This document shows, piece by piece, positions 8,600 through 17,305 of a stretch of 64,000 bases of DNA. Location of the stretch: NCBI RefSeq assembly GCF_007743815.1, contig NZ_CP036265.1:1914323-1978322 (forward strand), written 5' to 3'. Source of the stretch: Alienimonas californiensis (GTDB taxonomy: Bacteria > Planctomycetota > Planctomycetia > Planctomycetales > Planctomycetaceae). A model generated the notes under the pieces. That model worked only from the letters and a program-made list of their open reading frames with translations. It was not told the origin of the DNA and did no database searches. Position 1 is the first letter of the stretch; each line of letters starts with the position of its first letter. Made by a program: the position numbers and the translations under genes.

Positions 8600-9946
8600 A
8601 TGATCCAAACCACCACCCCCGAGTCCGACGGCCGCGTGCAACCGGAGGTGGCGGAGCGTTACGACGCCGTGGTGATCGGCGGCGGCCCCGCCGGTTGCAG
8701 CGCCGCCGCGGTCCTCGCCGAGGCCGGCAAAAAGACGCTGCTGCTGGAACGCCAACCGGCCGGTCGGTTCCACGTGGGCGAATCGCTCATTCCGGAGACG
8801 TACTGGAGCCTCAAGCGGCTCGGGTTGCTCGACCGGATGAACGAGACCGGGTTCGTCAAAAAATACTCGGTGCAATTCGTGAACGAGATGGGCAAGGAAA
8901 GCGCCCCGTTCTACTTCGATCTGGACGCGATGGGCCGCCCCAACGGCAAAGAGGGCGCCCAAACCTGGCAGGTCGAGCGCGGCCAATTCGACCGCATGTT
9001 GATGGAGCGGGCCGAGGAACTGGGCGCGACCGTCCGCACCGACGCCCACGTCCTTGACGTGCTGTGGGACGGCGAGCCGCTGACCGCCGACGGGCAGGTG
9101 AACGTCGACGCCAGGGCCGCGGGGGTGAAGGTGAAGTTCGGCCGCGGCGAGGCGGCCTACACCCGAGAGATTCAGTCCGACGTGTTGATTGACGCCTCCG
9201 GGCAGACGGCCTTCATCGGCCGCCGCCTCGGCACGATGCAGCCGGACCCGAACCTCAAAAAGGGCACGATCTGGAGTTACTGGGAGAACGCGGACCGCCA
9301 GCCGGACAACCCCCGCGACGACGGTTGCACCCTCGTCATTCACGGGCAGGGCAAGAAAACCTGGTTCTGGTACATCCCGCTGGGCGACGGGATTACGTCC
9401 GTCGGCTGCACCGGCGAGATGCCGTACCTGTTCGGCCCGCACCGCTCCACCCCGACGGAGACGTACGAGTCCGAAATCGCCACCGCCCCCGGGATCGCCA
9501 GGCGCCTGAAGAACGCGACCCGCGTGCGGGACGTGTTTTCCACGAAGGACTTCACGTATTACAGCAGCGTGGGCGCCGGCAACGGCTGGGCGCTGGTCGG
9601 GGACGCCTTCGGGTTTATCGACCCGGTGTACAGCTCCGGCGTTTTCCTGGCGCTGGACAGCGGCGTCCGCGGCGCCGAAGCGGCCGTGAAGGCCCTCAAT
9701 GTCGGCGATACGTCCGCCGCGACGCTGGGCGCCTGGCAGCCGGAATATAAGAAGGGCGTGGAGAACTTCCGCAAGCTGGTCTACGCCTTCTACGACGAGG
9801 GCTTCAGCATCGGCGGTTTCCTGCGGGACTTCCCGCAATATAAAATGGGCGTCGTGGACGTGCTGATCGGCAACGTCTTCCAGCCGGAACTGGACGAGAT
9901 GTTCCAGCACATGCCCCAAAGCCGCCGGGCGACCACCGCGGCGTAA
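8600..9946 (+). CDS. Flavin-dependent halogenase-like FAD oxidoreductase
   Basis: A 448-residue FAD enzyme. The dinucleotide-binding motif GGGPAG is at 27-32, LLLERQ ends the second strand and GES at 60-62 matches the GES-L-P box of flavin halogenases. Lys87/Lys88 in GFVKKYSVQF are where the catalytic lysine of tryptophan halogenases sits, and WFWYIP at 255-260 fits the diagnostic WxWxIP motif. GDAFGFIDPVYSSGVFLA is the usual C-terminal FAD-contact block. Many planctomycete relatives are labelled simply as FAD oxidoreductase, and related proteins act as geranylgeranyl reductases or hydroxylases, so halogenation is likely but unproven. The ATG at 8600 is chosen because upstream sequence is repeat DNA. 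A very strong hairpin follows. Confidence 0.8.
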   Translation: MIQTTTPESDGRVQPEVAERYDAVVIGGGPAGCSAAAVLAEAGKKTLLLERQPAGRFHVGESLIPETYWSLKRLGLLDRMNETGFVKKYSVQFVNEMGKESAPFYFDLDAMGRPNGKEGAQTWQVERGQFDRMLMERAEELGATVRTDAHVLDVLWDGEPLTADGQVNVDARAAGVKVKFGRGEAAYTREIQSDVLIDASGQTAFIGRRLGTMQPDPNLKKGTIWSYWENADRQPDNPRDDGCTLVIHGQGKKTWFWYIPLGDGITSVGCTGEMPYLFGPHRSTPTETYESEIATAPGIARRLKNATRVRDVFSTKDFTYYSSVGAGNGWALVGDAFGFIDPVYSSGVFLALDSGVRGAEAAVKALNVGDTSAATLGAWQPEYKKGVENFRKLVYAFYDEGFSIGGFLRDFPQYKMGVVDVLIGNVFQPELDEMFQHMPQSRRATTAA

Positions 9947-9973
9947 TTTCGGGGTGTAGTTCGACAGCGCGAG

Positions 9974-10026
9974 GCGCGAACCGGGGCGGGGCGACGCGGC
10001 TTGCGTCGCCCCGCCCCGGTTCGCGC
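9974..10026. terminator. 24-bp perfect-stem hairpin
   Basis: Two 24-base arms (9974-9997 and 10003-10026) are exact reverse complements around a 5-base loop. It stands 28 bases after the halogenase-like stop. There is no T-run, so it may be a factor-assisted terminator or a mobile palindromic element. Confidence 0.8.
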
Positions 10027-10132
10027 AGTTGGTGCGGCGGTGCATGCCTGCGGTGCGTCCGTCGAGGACCGCCTTCAGGCGGCGTAGCGTGACGGATCGG
10101 TCCGCTCGGGTGTGAGACGCCGCGGGCGCCGG

Positions 10133-10138
10133 TACACT
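10133..10138 (+). promoter_or_regulatory. Putative -10 element (TACACT)
   Basis: TACACT lies 67 bases before the GTG of the DUF3311 gene and is followed by a C-rich leader, as at 17526. No -35 box can be assigned. Confidence 0.35.
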
Positions 10139-10199
10139 CCCGGCCCGCCTCGCCCCGTTGGGGGCGACCCGCCCGGCCGCCTCGCCCCGGACCCCGCCC

Positions 10200-10529
10200 G
10201 TGAAAATCCTTGTCTGGTCGCTGGTCGCCCTCCTGGTGGTGCTCCACCAGGACGTGTGGCTCTGGGACAATGATTCCCTCGTGTTCGGCTTCATCCCGAT
10301 CACGCTGCTGTATCAGGCGTGCATCTCCGTGGGCGCCAGCCTCGTCTGGCTGCTGGCGGTCAACGTGGCCTGGCCGATCGACGAAGACCTGATCCCCGAT
10401 GCCGTGCCGACGGACGATCCGAAGGGGCCGGGGACGGACCGCGTGCCGGTCTCCGAACGTCCGATTCCCAAAGCCAAAACGAACCCTCGCCACGCCGGCG
10501 GCGACGAGATGCAGGGAGCCCCCGCGTGA
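10200..10529 (+). CDS. DUF3311 small membrane protein
   Basis: A 109-residue protein with two membrane helices (about 2-17 and 30-60) and a polar C-terminal tail. The helices around LHQDVWLWDNDSLVFGFIPI match DUF3311, a family nearly always encoded directly upstream of a sodium:solute symporter. That is the case here: the TGA overlaps the GTG of the symporter gene. It is presumed to be a small partner subunit of the transporter in the inner membrane. The start is GTG at 10200; a putative -10 is 67 bases upstream. Confidence 0.8.
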   Translation: MKILVWSLVALLVVLHQDVWLWDNDSLVFGFIPITLLYQACISVGASLVWLLAVNVAWPIDEDLIPDAVPTDDPKGPGTDRVPVSERPIPKAKTNPRHAGGDEMQGAPA

Positions 10530-12397
10530 CCGACTTCGTCTTTCCCCTGTTGGCGCAGGCGGCCCCCGCGGCCCAGAACGCGGCGGAGGCGGGCGTCGAT
10601 CCCGGCTCCATCTGGCGCGTCGTGATCATCGTCGCCTATCTGCTGTTGCTGCTGGCCCTCGGGCTGGGGGCCGGCCGGCTGTTCACCGGGTCCAGCGAGG
10701 ATTACCTGCTGGCCTCGCACAGCATCGGCCCGTTCCTGCTGTTGATGAGCCTGTTCGGCACCACGATGACCGGGTTCGCCCTCGTCGGCAGCAGCGGGGA
10801 GGCCTACGCCTACGGCGTGGGCATCTACGGCCTGCTGGCCAGCAGCAGCGGGATCGTGCACTCCCTCTGCTTCTTCGTGCTGGGGGTGAAGCTCTGGGGT
10901 TGGGGCAAGAAATACGGCTATACCACGCAGGCCGGGTTCTTCCGGGACCGGCTGGACAGCCGCAATATCGGCCTCGTGCTGGTGCCGATTCTGGTGGGCC
11001 TCGTGATCCCGTACCTGCTGGTCGGCGTGATCGCCGGCGGCAAGGCGATCGAGGGCGCCACCGCGGGCGACTTCCCGCAGCTGTTTGAAAGCACAAAGGG
11101 CGCGATCCCCGCCTGGCTGACGGAGCTGGTCGTCTGCGGCGTGGTGCTGACCTACGTCTTCGCCGGCGGGATGCGGGGCACGGCCTGGGCGAACGCCTTC
11201 CAGACCTGCCTGTTTATGATCCTGGGCGTCGTGGCGTTTTATATCATCGCCACCAAAATGGCGGAGTCCGCCGTGGAGGCCGGCCGCGTGCAATACGCCA
11301 GCGGGCCGAACGAGGGCGAACTGCGGACCGAACCGCCCGAGGGCTTCTTCGACAGCCTGCGGATCGTCTCCAGCGAAATTCCCCGGGCCAAACGGGTGCG
11401 GGCGGAGGTTTCCGACGACGCCGACCTGATCGGCACCGTCGAGGCCCCCGCAGTCTTCCGCAAACGGGAGGGGCTCGACCCCTGGCAGTTCGCCACCTAC
11501 CTGCTGATCCCGTTCAGCGTGGGGATGTTCCCGCACCTGTTCCAACACTGGCTGACCGCCAAGAGCGCCGCCACGTTCAAACTGCCGGTGGTGGTGCACC
11601 CGACGTTCATCGCGATCGTGTGGGTGCCCTGCGTGTTGATCGGGGCCTGGGCGACGACGGGGCTGGTGGACCTGCCCCCGCCGTTCATCTTTGACGAGGT
11701 TCAGATCGAAGCGAAGCGGGACGCGTTGATCGCGGAGGGGATGACCCCCGCCGCGGCCGACGCCGCCGTCGCCGAACTCGGCCCGGAGGGCAGCGCGAAC
11801 AAGGTGCTGGGCTACATGGTCTCCAAGCTGTCCGGCAAGATCCTCGGCGGGTTCCTGCTGGCCGGCGTGCTGGCGGCGATCATGAGTTCGCTGGACAGCC
11901 AGTTCCTCTGCATCGGCACGATGTTCACCAAGGACCTGGTCGAATATTACGCCCCCGCGGGAAAATATACCGACCGGCAAACCGTCGTGATGAGCCGCGG
12001 GTTCATCATCCTGATAGTCGCCGTGACCTACGTGCTCAGCCTGCTGATGGGCGACAGCACGCGGGTCTTCCCGCTGGGAATCTGGTGCTTTAGCGGGTTC
12101 GCCTCACTGTTCCCGATCATCTTCCTGGCGGTCTATTGGCGGGGCCTGACGAAGTGGGGCGCCTACGCCGGCATCCTGGCGGCGGCCGGCACCTGGGCGG
12201 CGATGTTCTATGCCGCGGACTTCGCCGCGAATGCGGACTATTACCTGTACCTGCCGATCCCCGGTTATCGCACCGTGCAGTTGATGCCCGTCACCGGCAT
12301 GTTCCTCGCCAGCGCCCTGGCGACCGTGATCGTCTCGCTCGTCACCCCGAAGCCGAGCGCGGCCACCCTGGCGAAGTTCTTCCCGGAGAAGGTTTAA
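10526..12397 (+). CDS. Sodium:solute symporter family protein
   Basis: A 623-residue inner-membrane transporter of the SSS family (PutP/PanF fold) with about 13 predicted helices. Typical segments are FTGSSEDYLLASHSIGPF in the first loop, LFGTTMTGFALVGSSGEAY in the sodium-site helix, VFAGGMRGTAWANAFQ, and SSLDSQFLCIGTMFTKDL. A polar insert of about 80 residues (roughly 245-325) interrupts the middle and is not a family norm. The GTG start overlaps the DUF3311 stop, so the two are coupled. The family couples sodium entry to uptake of small organic acids, sugars or vitamins; the substrate is not readable here. An inverted repeat begins at the stop codon. Confidence 0.9.
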   Translation: MTDFVFPLLAQAAPAAQNAAEAGVDPGSIWRVVIIVAYLLLLLALGLGAGRLFTGSSEDYLLASHSIGPFLLLMSLFGTTMTGFALVGSSGEAYAYGVGIYGLLASSSGIVHSLCFFVLGVKLWGWGKKYGYTTQAGFFRDRLDSRNIGLVLVPILVGLVIPYLLVGVIAGGKAIEGATAGDFPQLFESTKGAIPAWLTELVVCGVVLTYVFAGGMRGTAWANAFQTCLFMILGVVAFYIIATKMAESAVEAGRVQYASGPNEGELRTEPPEGFFDSLRIVSSEIPRAKRVRAEVSDDADLIGTVEAPAVFRKREGLDPWQFATYLLIPFSVGMFPHLFQHWLTAKSAATFKLPVVVHPTFIAIVWVPCVLIGAWATTGLVDLPPPFIFDEVQIEAKRDALIAEGMTPAAADAAVAELGPEGSANKVLGYMVSKLSGKILGGFLLAGVLAAIMSSLDSQFLCIGTMFTKDLVEYYAPAGKYTDRQTVVMSRGFIILIVAVTYVLSLLMGDSTRVFPLGIWCFSGFASLFPIIFLAVYWRGLTKWGAYAGILAAAGTWAAMFYAADFAANADYYLYLPIPGYRTVQLMPVTGMFLASALATVIVSLVTPKPSAATLAKFFPEKV

Positions 12398-12482
12398 GCT
12401 TCAAGATCAAGAACTCAAGAACCAAGGGGTCGACGAACGCCGCCGGCTCTTTGGTTCTTGATTTCTTGGAGCTTGAGGCTTC
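12396..12482. repeat. Inverted repeat, caagaaccaa family
   Basis: Arms of about 30 bases built on caagaaccaa and ttggttcttg face each other around a GC-rich centre. The left arm starts within the symporter stop codon. It may act as a terminator. A second member occurs at 56354-56416. Both are AT-richer than their surroundings. Confidence 0.8.
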
Positions 12483-12491
12483 ACTACCGCC

Positions 12492-12950
12492 GTGTCCGAC
12501 AAAATCTCCACCTACGTCCACCGCCGCCAGGTCCAGTTCTCCGAGACGGACATGGCCGGGATCGTGCATTTCGCCCAGTTCTACCGCTACATGGAGGAGG
12601 CGGAACACGCCTTCCTGCGGTCGGTGGGGCTCTCCGTGATGATGCACAACGCCGACGGCAGCATCCTCGGCTGGCCGCGGGTGCGGTGTCAGTGCGGCTT
12701 CAAGGCCCCGGCGTTCTTCGAGGATCAATTGGACATTGAAGTCCGCGTGCAGCGGATCGGCGTGAAAAGCCTCACGCTGGACTTCATCGTCACCCGGGAC
12801 GACGGCCCGGAGGCGAACGGCGGCCGGCCCACGCTGATCGCCGAGGGCTCCATGAAAACCGTCGCCTGCACCTTCACGCCGGACCGCAAAATGACCAGCG
12901 TCCCGGTGCCGGAGGCCTTTCTAAGCCGCGTCGAAGAGGCGGGGGAGTAG
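12492..12950 (+). CDS. YbgC/4-hydroxybenzoyl-CoA-type thioesterase (hotdog fold)
   Basis: A 152-residue hotdog-fold acyl-CoA thioesterase. The signature FSETDMAGIVHFAQFYRYME contains the catalytic Asp of the 4-hydroxybenzoyl-CoA thioesterase/YbgC group (D-x-x-G-I-V-H). The later strand LDIEVRVQRIGVKSLTLDF is also typical. It starts with GTG at 12492, ten bases after the preceding inverted repeat. These enzymes hydrolyse short-chain or aromatic acyl-CoA. Its role here is not given by its neighbours, though a chorismate-lyase-like gene lies about 4 kb upstream. Confidence 0.88.
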   Translation: MSDKISTYVHRRQVQFSETDMAGIVHFAQFYRYMEEAEHAFLRSVGLSVMMHNADGSILGWPRVRCQCGFKAPAFFEDQLDIEVRVQRIGVKSLTLDFIVTRDDGPEANGGRPTLIAEGSMKTVACTFTPDRKMTSVPVPEAFLSRVEEAGE

Positions 12951-12955
12951 TTACC

Positions 12956-13046
12956 AACCCGAAGCGTCAGCGAGGGCCGCGGGCGCTGCCCGCGAGGAGG
13001 CACTGCCGCCGACTGCGTCGGCGTGCCCTCGCTGACGCTTCGGGTT
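12956..13046. repeat. Palindromic repeat, aacccgaagcgtcagcgagg family
   Basis: Arms 12956-12977 and 13025-13046 are exact 22-base reverse complements. The family recurs at 58766-58841 and, in a variant with gcaagcgagg, at 32195-32277. It fills the gap between the thioesterase and ABC genes. Confidence 0.9.
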
Positions 13047-13076
13047 AGTGTGCCCCGCCCGCCTCCAGATCGTTCC

Positions 13077-13751
13077 ATGCCCGCTCTGCAGCTCACCGAC
13101 GTCTCCAAAACCTACGCCGCCGGGGCGGAGACGGTGGAGGTGCTCTCCGGGGTGAGCCTCGCCGCCGAGCCCGGCGATGCGGTGGTGCTGACCGGGCCGT
13201 CCGGCGTCGGCAAGAGCACGCTGCTCTATCTCGTCGGCTTACTCGAACCGCCGACCGGCGGGCGGGTGGAGCTGTTCGGGGAAACGCCCTGGGACTACGA
13301 CGAACGCCGTCAGGCGAAGTTCCGGGCGGAGCGGATCGGCTTCGTCTTTCAGGACCATCATTTATTGCCGCAGTTGACAGTCACGGAGAACCTGCTGGTC
13401 CCCGTCCTCGCCGGCCGCACGGTGACGAAGGCGGACGAAGTCCGGGCCGCCGAACTGCTGGACCGGGTCGACCTGAGCCACCGGGCGACGCACCGCCCGG
13501 GGCGCCTCAGCGGCGGCGAGCGCCAGCGGGCGGCCCTCTGCCGGGCGCTGATTAACGAACCCGGTCTGCTCTTAGCCGACGAACCCACCGGCAACCTCGA
13601 CCCCGCCACCGCGGAGACCGTCGGCACCCTGCTGCTCGACTTGGCCAAGGACGCCGGCACGACGCTGCTGTGCGTCACCCACAGCCTCGACCTCGCCGCC
13701 CGCTTTCCCCGCAAACTCGCCTTCGCCGGCGGGAAGGTTACGGAGACGTAG
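13077..13751 (+). CDS. ABC transporter ATP-binding protein (LolD/MacB type)
   Basis: A 224-residue ABC ATPase with all motifs: Walker A GPSGVGKST (about 39-47), Q-loop VFQDHHLLPQLTV, signature LSGGERQRAALCRAL, Walker B LLLADEPTGNLD and the switch His in CVTHSLD. The Q-loop and signature style fit the LolD/MacB/FtsE branch that drives FtsX-type permeases in lipoprotein or substrate extrusion. The permease gene follows after 75 bases that contain an inverted repeat. The ATG at 13077 is preferred; upstream of it is a dispersed repeat. The partner is inferred from adjacency. Confidence 0.93.
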   Translation: MPALQLTDVSKTYAAGAETVEVLSGVSLAAEPGDAVVLTGPSGVGKSTLLYLVGLLEPPTGGRVELFGETPWDYDERRQAKFRAERIGFVFQDHHLLPQLTVTENLLVPVLAGRTVTKADEVRAAELLDRVDLSHRATHRPGRLSGGERQRAALCRALINEPGLLLADEPTGNLDPATAETVGTLLLDLAKDAGTTLLCVTHSLDLAARFPRKLAFAGGKVTET

Positions 13752-13817
13752 GGTCCGCGGTGCGGGCCGTCGGACTGCCGGTCGATCACCCTGCCCGGTC
13801 CGCGCAGCGGACCCTAC
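13748..13817. repeat. Inverted repeat gtagggtccgc / gcggaccctac
   Basis: Perfect 11-base arms at 13748-13758 and 13807-13817 flank the space between the ABC ATPase and permease genes. The left arm overlaps the ATPase stop codon. A lone arm recurs at 18371-18381 just after the SDR gene. Confidence 0.8.
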
Positions 13818-13826
13818 GATAGCCGC

Positions 13827-16800
13827 ATGTCCTCCCTCCGCCTCGTTCTCGCCTCGCTGTGGTTCTATCGCCGGACGCACCTTGCGGTGCTGTTGGGCGT
13901 GGCGGCGGGGGCGGCGGTGATCGGGGGGGCGCTGGTCGTCGGCGACAGCGTCCGGGCCAGCCTGCGGCAGATCACCCTCGATCGGCTGGGCGAAGTGGAC
14001 CTCGCCCTCTCCGGCGGGCGGTTCGTCACCGACGGGCTGGTGGAGTCGCTGGCCGCGGGGGCCGACGACCCGGCGACGGTCGCCCCCGCCCTCGCCCTGC
14101 GGGCCGGGCTCTCCGCTGGCGAGGACGACGCGGTCCGCCGGGTGGGCTCCGTGAACCTGTTCGGGACGGACGAGCGCCTGTGGGGCCTGCTGGAGACGGC
14201 GGAGGTCGCCCGGCCGGAGCCGGGGGAGATCGTGCTGAACACGCGGGTCGCCGAGGGGCTGGGCGTCGCCGTGGGGGACGACGTGACGATCTCCGTCGAG
14301 ATCCCCAGCGCCGTGCCGCGGGGCAACCTGCTGGCCGATCGGGACGATTCGACGGCGACCGTGCCGCTGACGGTCTCCGCCGTGCTGCCGGACTCGGCGG
14401 GGGCCGCCCGGTTCGACCTCAACCCGGCCCAGCAGATCCCGCCGGTCGCCTTTGCGGAACTGGACACGCTGCGGGACCTGATCGGCCTCACCCCCGTTCG
14501 GCCCTCCCGCCGTAATCCCGAGGGCCGCGTGGGCCGGGTGAACGCCGTTTTTGTGGCGGAGGCCGGCGACGAGGCGCCCGGCGAGGAGGCCGCGGAGGCG
14601 CTGACGGCGTCCGCCCGGGCCGGGATGACGCTGGACGATTTGCGGGTGAAGCTCGTGCGGAACGAGGAGCGGGGGACGCTCTCGGTGGAGAGCGACCGAA
14701 TGATCCTCGAAGCCCCCCTCGCCGCCGCGGCCCGCCGGGCGGCGGAGGCCGCCGGGATGACGGCCTCTCCGCGGTACGTCGCGTTGGCCAACGAGATCGT
14801 CCCCGCCGGCGACAACCCGGACGACAAGCACAGCGCCTACTTCGTCGTCGCGGGGGTGGAGCGTCACGCCGAGGCCCCGCGGGGCCTCGGCGTGACGGAG
14901 GAGGGCATCGTGCTGAACGAGTTCCTGGCGACCGAACAACTCGGCGTGCAGGTCGGTGATCAGGTCGAACTGCGGTGGTATCCCGTCGACGACGGAGCCG
15001 ACGCCCCGGAGCGGAGCGAAACCTTCACCGTCTCCGCAATCGTCCCGGTCGAGGGCGCCGCCGCCGACGGCACGCTCACCCCCACGGTGGAGGGCATCAC
15101 CGACGCGGCCACCTTCGCGGACTGGGATCAGCCCTTCGATATGGACCTTTCGAGGGTCACCCCCGCGGACGAAACCTACTGGGACGACTACAAGGCCCTG
15201 CCCAAGGCGTTCCTGCCGATCGAGCGGATGCGGGAGCTGTTCCCCAGCCGCTACGGATCGAGCACCAGCGTGCTGCTGACCGGCCCGGAGGGCGGACGGA
15301 TCGAGGACCTCGACGACGCGGAGCAGCGGTTCACGCAGGCCCTCATTGAAGAAGTCGATCTGCGGGCGCTGGGTCTGGCGTTCGGCCCGGTGAAGGCCCA
15401 GGGGCTGGCCGCGGCGGCGGGCACCACGGACTTCGCCGGGCTGTTCGTGGGGTTCAGCCTGTTTCTGATCCTGTCCGCGGCGATCCTGATCGCCCTGCTG
15501 TTCCGCCTGGGGCTGGAGCGCCGGGCGAGCGAGGTGGGGCTGGAACGGGCCCTGGGGCTGGGGCCGCAGGCGGTGCGTCGGCTCCATCTGGCGGAAGGGC
15601 TGATCGTGGTCGCCGTCGGCGGGCTGGTCGGGGCGGCGGCGGCGGTGGGCTACGCGGCCCTGATGCTGTGGGGCCTGCGGACGCTGTGGGTCGGGGCGGT
15701 GGGCACCCGGTTCCTGTTCCTCGACGTCACCCCGACGAGTCTGGCGGTCGGCTTCGGCATCAGCGTGCTGCTGGCGGCCGGGGCGGTTTGGTGGGGCCTG
15801 CGGGTGCTGCGGGGCGTTTCCGTGCGGTCTCTGTTGGCGGGGGAGACCAGCGGCGAGAAGGAATCGACCGGTGCCTGGGCGAAGTGGACCGCGGTGGGCT
15901 GCGGAGCGATCGCGGCCGTGCTGATGATTGCGGCGCTGGCCGGGCAGATCCCCCACAGCGAGGCGTTCGCCGGGTTCGGGTGGGATGTGATCTCGTTCTT
16001 CCTCACCGGGATGTTGCTGCTCGCCGCGGCACTGGGGGCCCTGGGCTGGTGGCTGGCGCTCCAGCCCGGGGGCGTGCCGCGGACGAGCGTCAAACTGGGC
16101 CTGCGGAACGCCGCCCGCCAACGCACCCGCAGCGTGCTGACCGCCGGGCTGATCGCCTGCGCGACCTTCCTGCTGGTCGCCGTCGCCGCCGCCCGCAAGG
16201 ACCCCTCCGCCGGGGCGCCGGAACTGGACAGCGGCAACGGGGGCTATCTGCTGGTCGCCGAGGCCGCCGCCCCCCTGCCCTTCAACCCCGGCACGGAGTC
16301 CGGCCGGCAGGAACTGAACCTGACTGGGGCGCCGTTCGAGGCGATCGACGCCCTCACCGCCTGCCGCGTGCGGCCCGGGGCGGACGCCAGTTGCCTGAAC
16401 CTCTACCGCACCGGCCTGCCCACGGTGCTGGGCGTGCCGGACGCCCAGATCGAACGCGGCGGCTTCAGCTTCGCCGACACCCCCGGCGACAACCCTTGGG
16501 AACTGCTCAAACAGGAGTTGCCGGACGCCCCCGTCACCGGCGGCTCGACCCGTTCGACGCTGCCGGTGTATCCGGTGCTGGGGGATATGAACACCCTGCA
16601 ATACAGCCTCAAACTGGGCGTCGGCGACCGGATCGCCGTGCCGAACGACGAGAACCCGACGGCGTTCTTCGAGGTCGTCGGCCAACTGGACGGCAGCGTG
16701 TTTCAGGGCGTGCTGCTGACCAGCGAGGCGCACTTCGAAACGCTGTTCCCCGCCGACGACGGCTGGGCCTACCTGCTGGTCGACGCTCCGGAGAATCGGC

Positions 16801-17282
16801 AGACCGAACTCGCCGCCGCGCTGGAGGGCCGGCTGAGCGGCTACGGCGTGGACGCGGAGCCGGTCGGCGAGCGGATCGCCTCCTTCCTCGCCGTGCAGAA
16901 CACCTACCTCTCCACCTTCCAGGCCCTCGGAGGGCTCGGCCTGCTGCTGGGCACGCTGGGCTTGGCGGCGGTGATGCTGCGGAACGTGCTGGAACGTCGC
17001 GGCGAACTCGCCCTGCTGCGGGCGGTGGGGCTGGGCACGCGGCGAATCGCCGGTCTGGTGCTGACCGAAACCGCGTTGTTGTTAGTTTGGGGCTTGGCGA
17101 GCGGCACGCTGGCGGCGCTGCTGGCCCTGTGGCCGCACCTTTCCGGCCGCACCGCGGACGCGCCCTGGCTGGGCGGCGCCCTCACCCTGCTGGCGGTGTT
17201 CGCCGCCGGCATGCTCGCCAGCGGCTGGGCCGTGCGGGCGGCGGTGAGGACTCCGATCGTCGCCACGCTGCGGGGGGAGTGA
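13827..17282 (+). CDS. Giant FtsX-like ABC permease
   Basis: A 1151-residue permease, far larger than the usual 400-residue LolC/MacB type. An N-terminal helix (about 18-40) is followed by a long periplasmic region, a first FtsX block of helices (about 530-690), two central helices (about 690-750), a second periplasmic region and a C-terminal FtsX block (about 1030-1145) with RRGELALLRAVGLGTRRIAG. This two-FtsX architecture is known for large permeases that work with LolD-like ATPases, encoded just upstream. The substrate is unknown. Codons 346-357 are formed by a perfect 36-bp palindrome shared with an intergenic terminator elsewhere; see the separate entry. The gene ends just before a repeat cluster. 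Confidence 0.9.
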   Translation: MSSLRLVLASLWFYRRTHLAVLLGVAAGAAVIGGALVVGDSVRASLRQITLDRLGEVDLALSGGRFVTDGLVESLAAGADDPATVAPALALRAGLSAGEDDAVRRVGSVNLFGTDERLWGLLETAEVARPEPGEIVLNTRVAEGLGVAVGDDVTISVEIPSAVPRGNLLADRDDSTATVPLTVSAVLPDSAGAARFDLNPAQQIPPVAFAELDTLRDLIGLTPVRPSRRNPEGRVGRVNAVFVAEAGDEAPGEEAAEALTASARAGMTLDDLRVKLVRNEERGTLSVESDRMILEAPLAAAARRAAEAAGMTASPRYVALANEIVPAGDNPDDKHSAYFVVAGVERHAEAPRGLGVTEEGIVLNEFLATEQLGVQVGDQVELRWYPVDDGADAPERSETFTVSAIVPVEGAAADGTLTPTVEGITDAATFADWDQPFDMDLSRVTPADETYWDDYKALPKAFLPIERMRELFPSRYGSSTSVLLTGPEGGRIEDLDDAEQRFTQALIEEVDLRALGLAFGPVKAQGLAAAAGTTDFAGLFVGFSLFLILSAAILIALLFRLGLERRASEVGLERALGLGPQAVRRLHLAEGLIVVAVGGLVGAAAAVGYAALMLWGLRTLWVGAVGTRFLFLDVTPTSLAVGFGISVLLAAGAVWWGLRVLRGVSVRSLLAGETSGEKESTGAWAKWTAVGCGAIAAVLMIAALAGQIPHSEAFAGFGWDVISFFLTGMLLLAAALGALGWWLALQPGGVPRTSVKLGLRNAARQRTRSVLTAGLIACATFLLVAVAAARKDPSAGAPELDSGNGGYLLVAEAAAPLPFNPGTESGRQELNLTGAPFEAIDALTACRVRPGADASCLNLYRTGLPTVLGVPDAQIERGGFSFADTPGDNPWELLKQELPDAPVTGGSTRSTLPVYPVLGDMNTLQYSLKLGVGDRIAVPNDENPTAFFEVVGQLDGSVFQGVLLTSEAHFETLFPADDGWAYLLVDAPENRQTELAAALEGRLSGYGVDAEPVGERIASFLAVQNTYLSTFQALGGLGLLLGTLGLAAVMLRNVLERRGELALLRAVGLGTRRIAGLVLTETALLLVWGLASGTLAALLALWPHLSGRTADAPWLGGALTLLAVFAAGMLASGWAVRAAVRTPIVATLRGE
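14862..14897. repeat. Perfect 36-bp palindrome inside the ABC permease gene
   Basis: Bases 14862-14879 and 14880-14897 are exact reverse complements with no loop. The element occupies exactly 12 codons (RHAEAPRGLGVT). Its central 28 bases are identical to the centre of the intergenic palindrome at 57511-57542. This looks like a dispersed palindromic element that entered a coding loop in frame. Confidence 0.9.
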
Positions 17283-17305
17283 CGCGGCGGCGTTCCGTCG
17301 CTCGT

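Noticed and set aside
13572-16733. A 1053-codon open frame on the minus strand opposite the ABC permease
   Set aside because: The product is His/Arg/Gly-rich with no domains. It mirrors the permease codons, as expected at this GC level.
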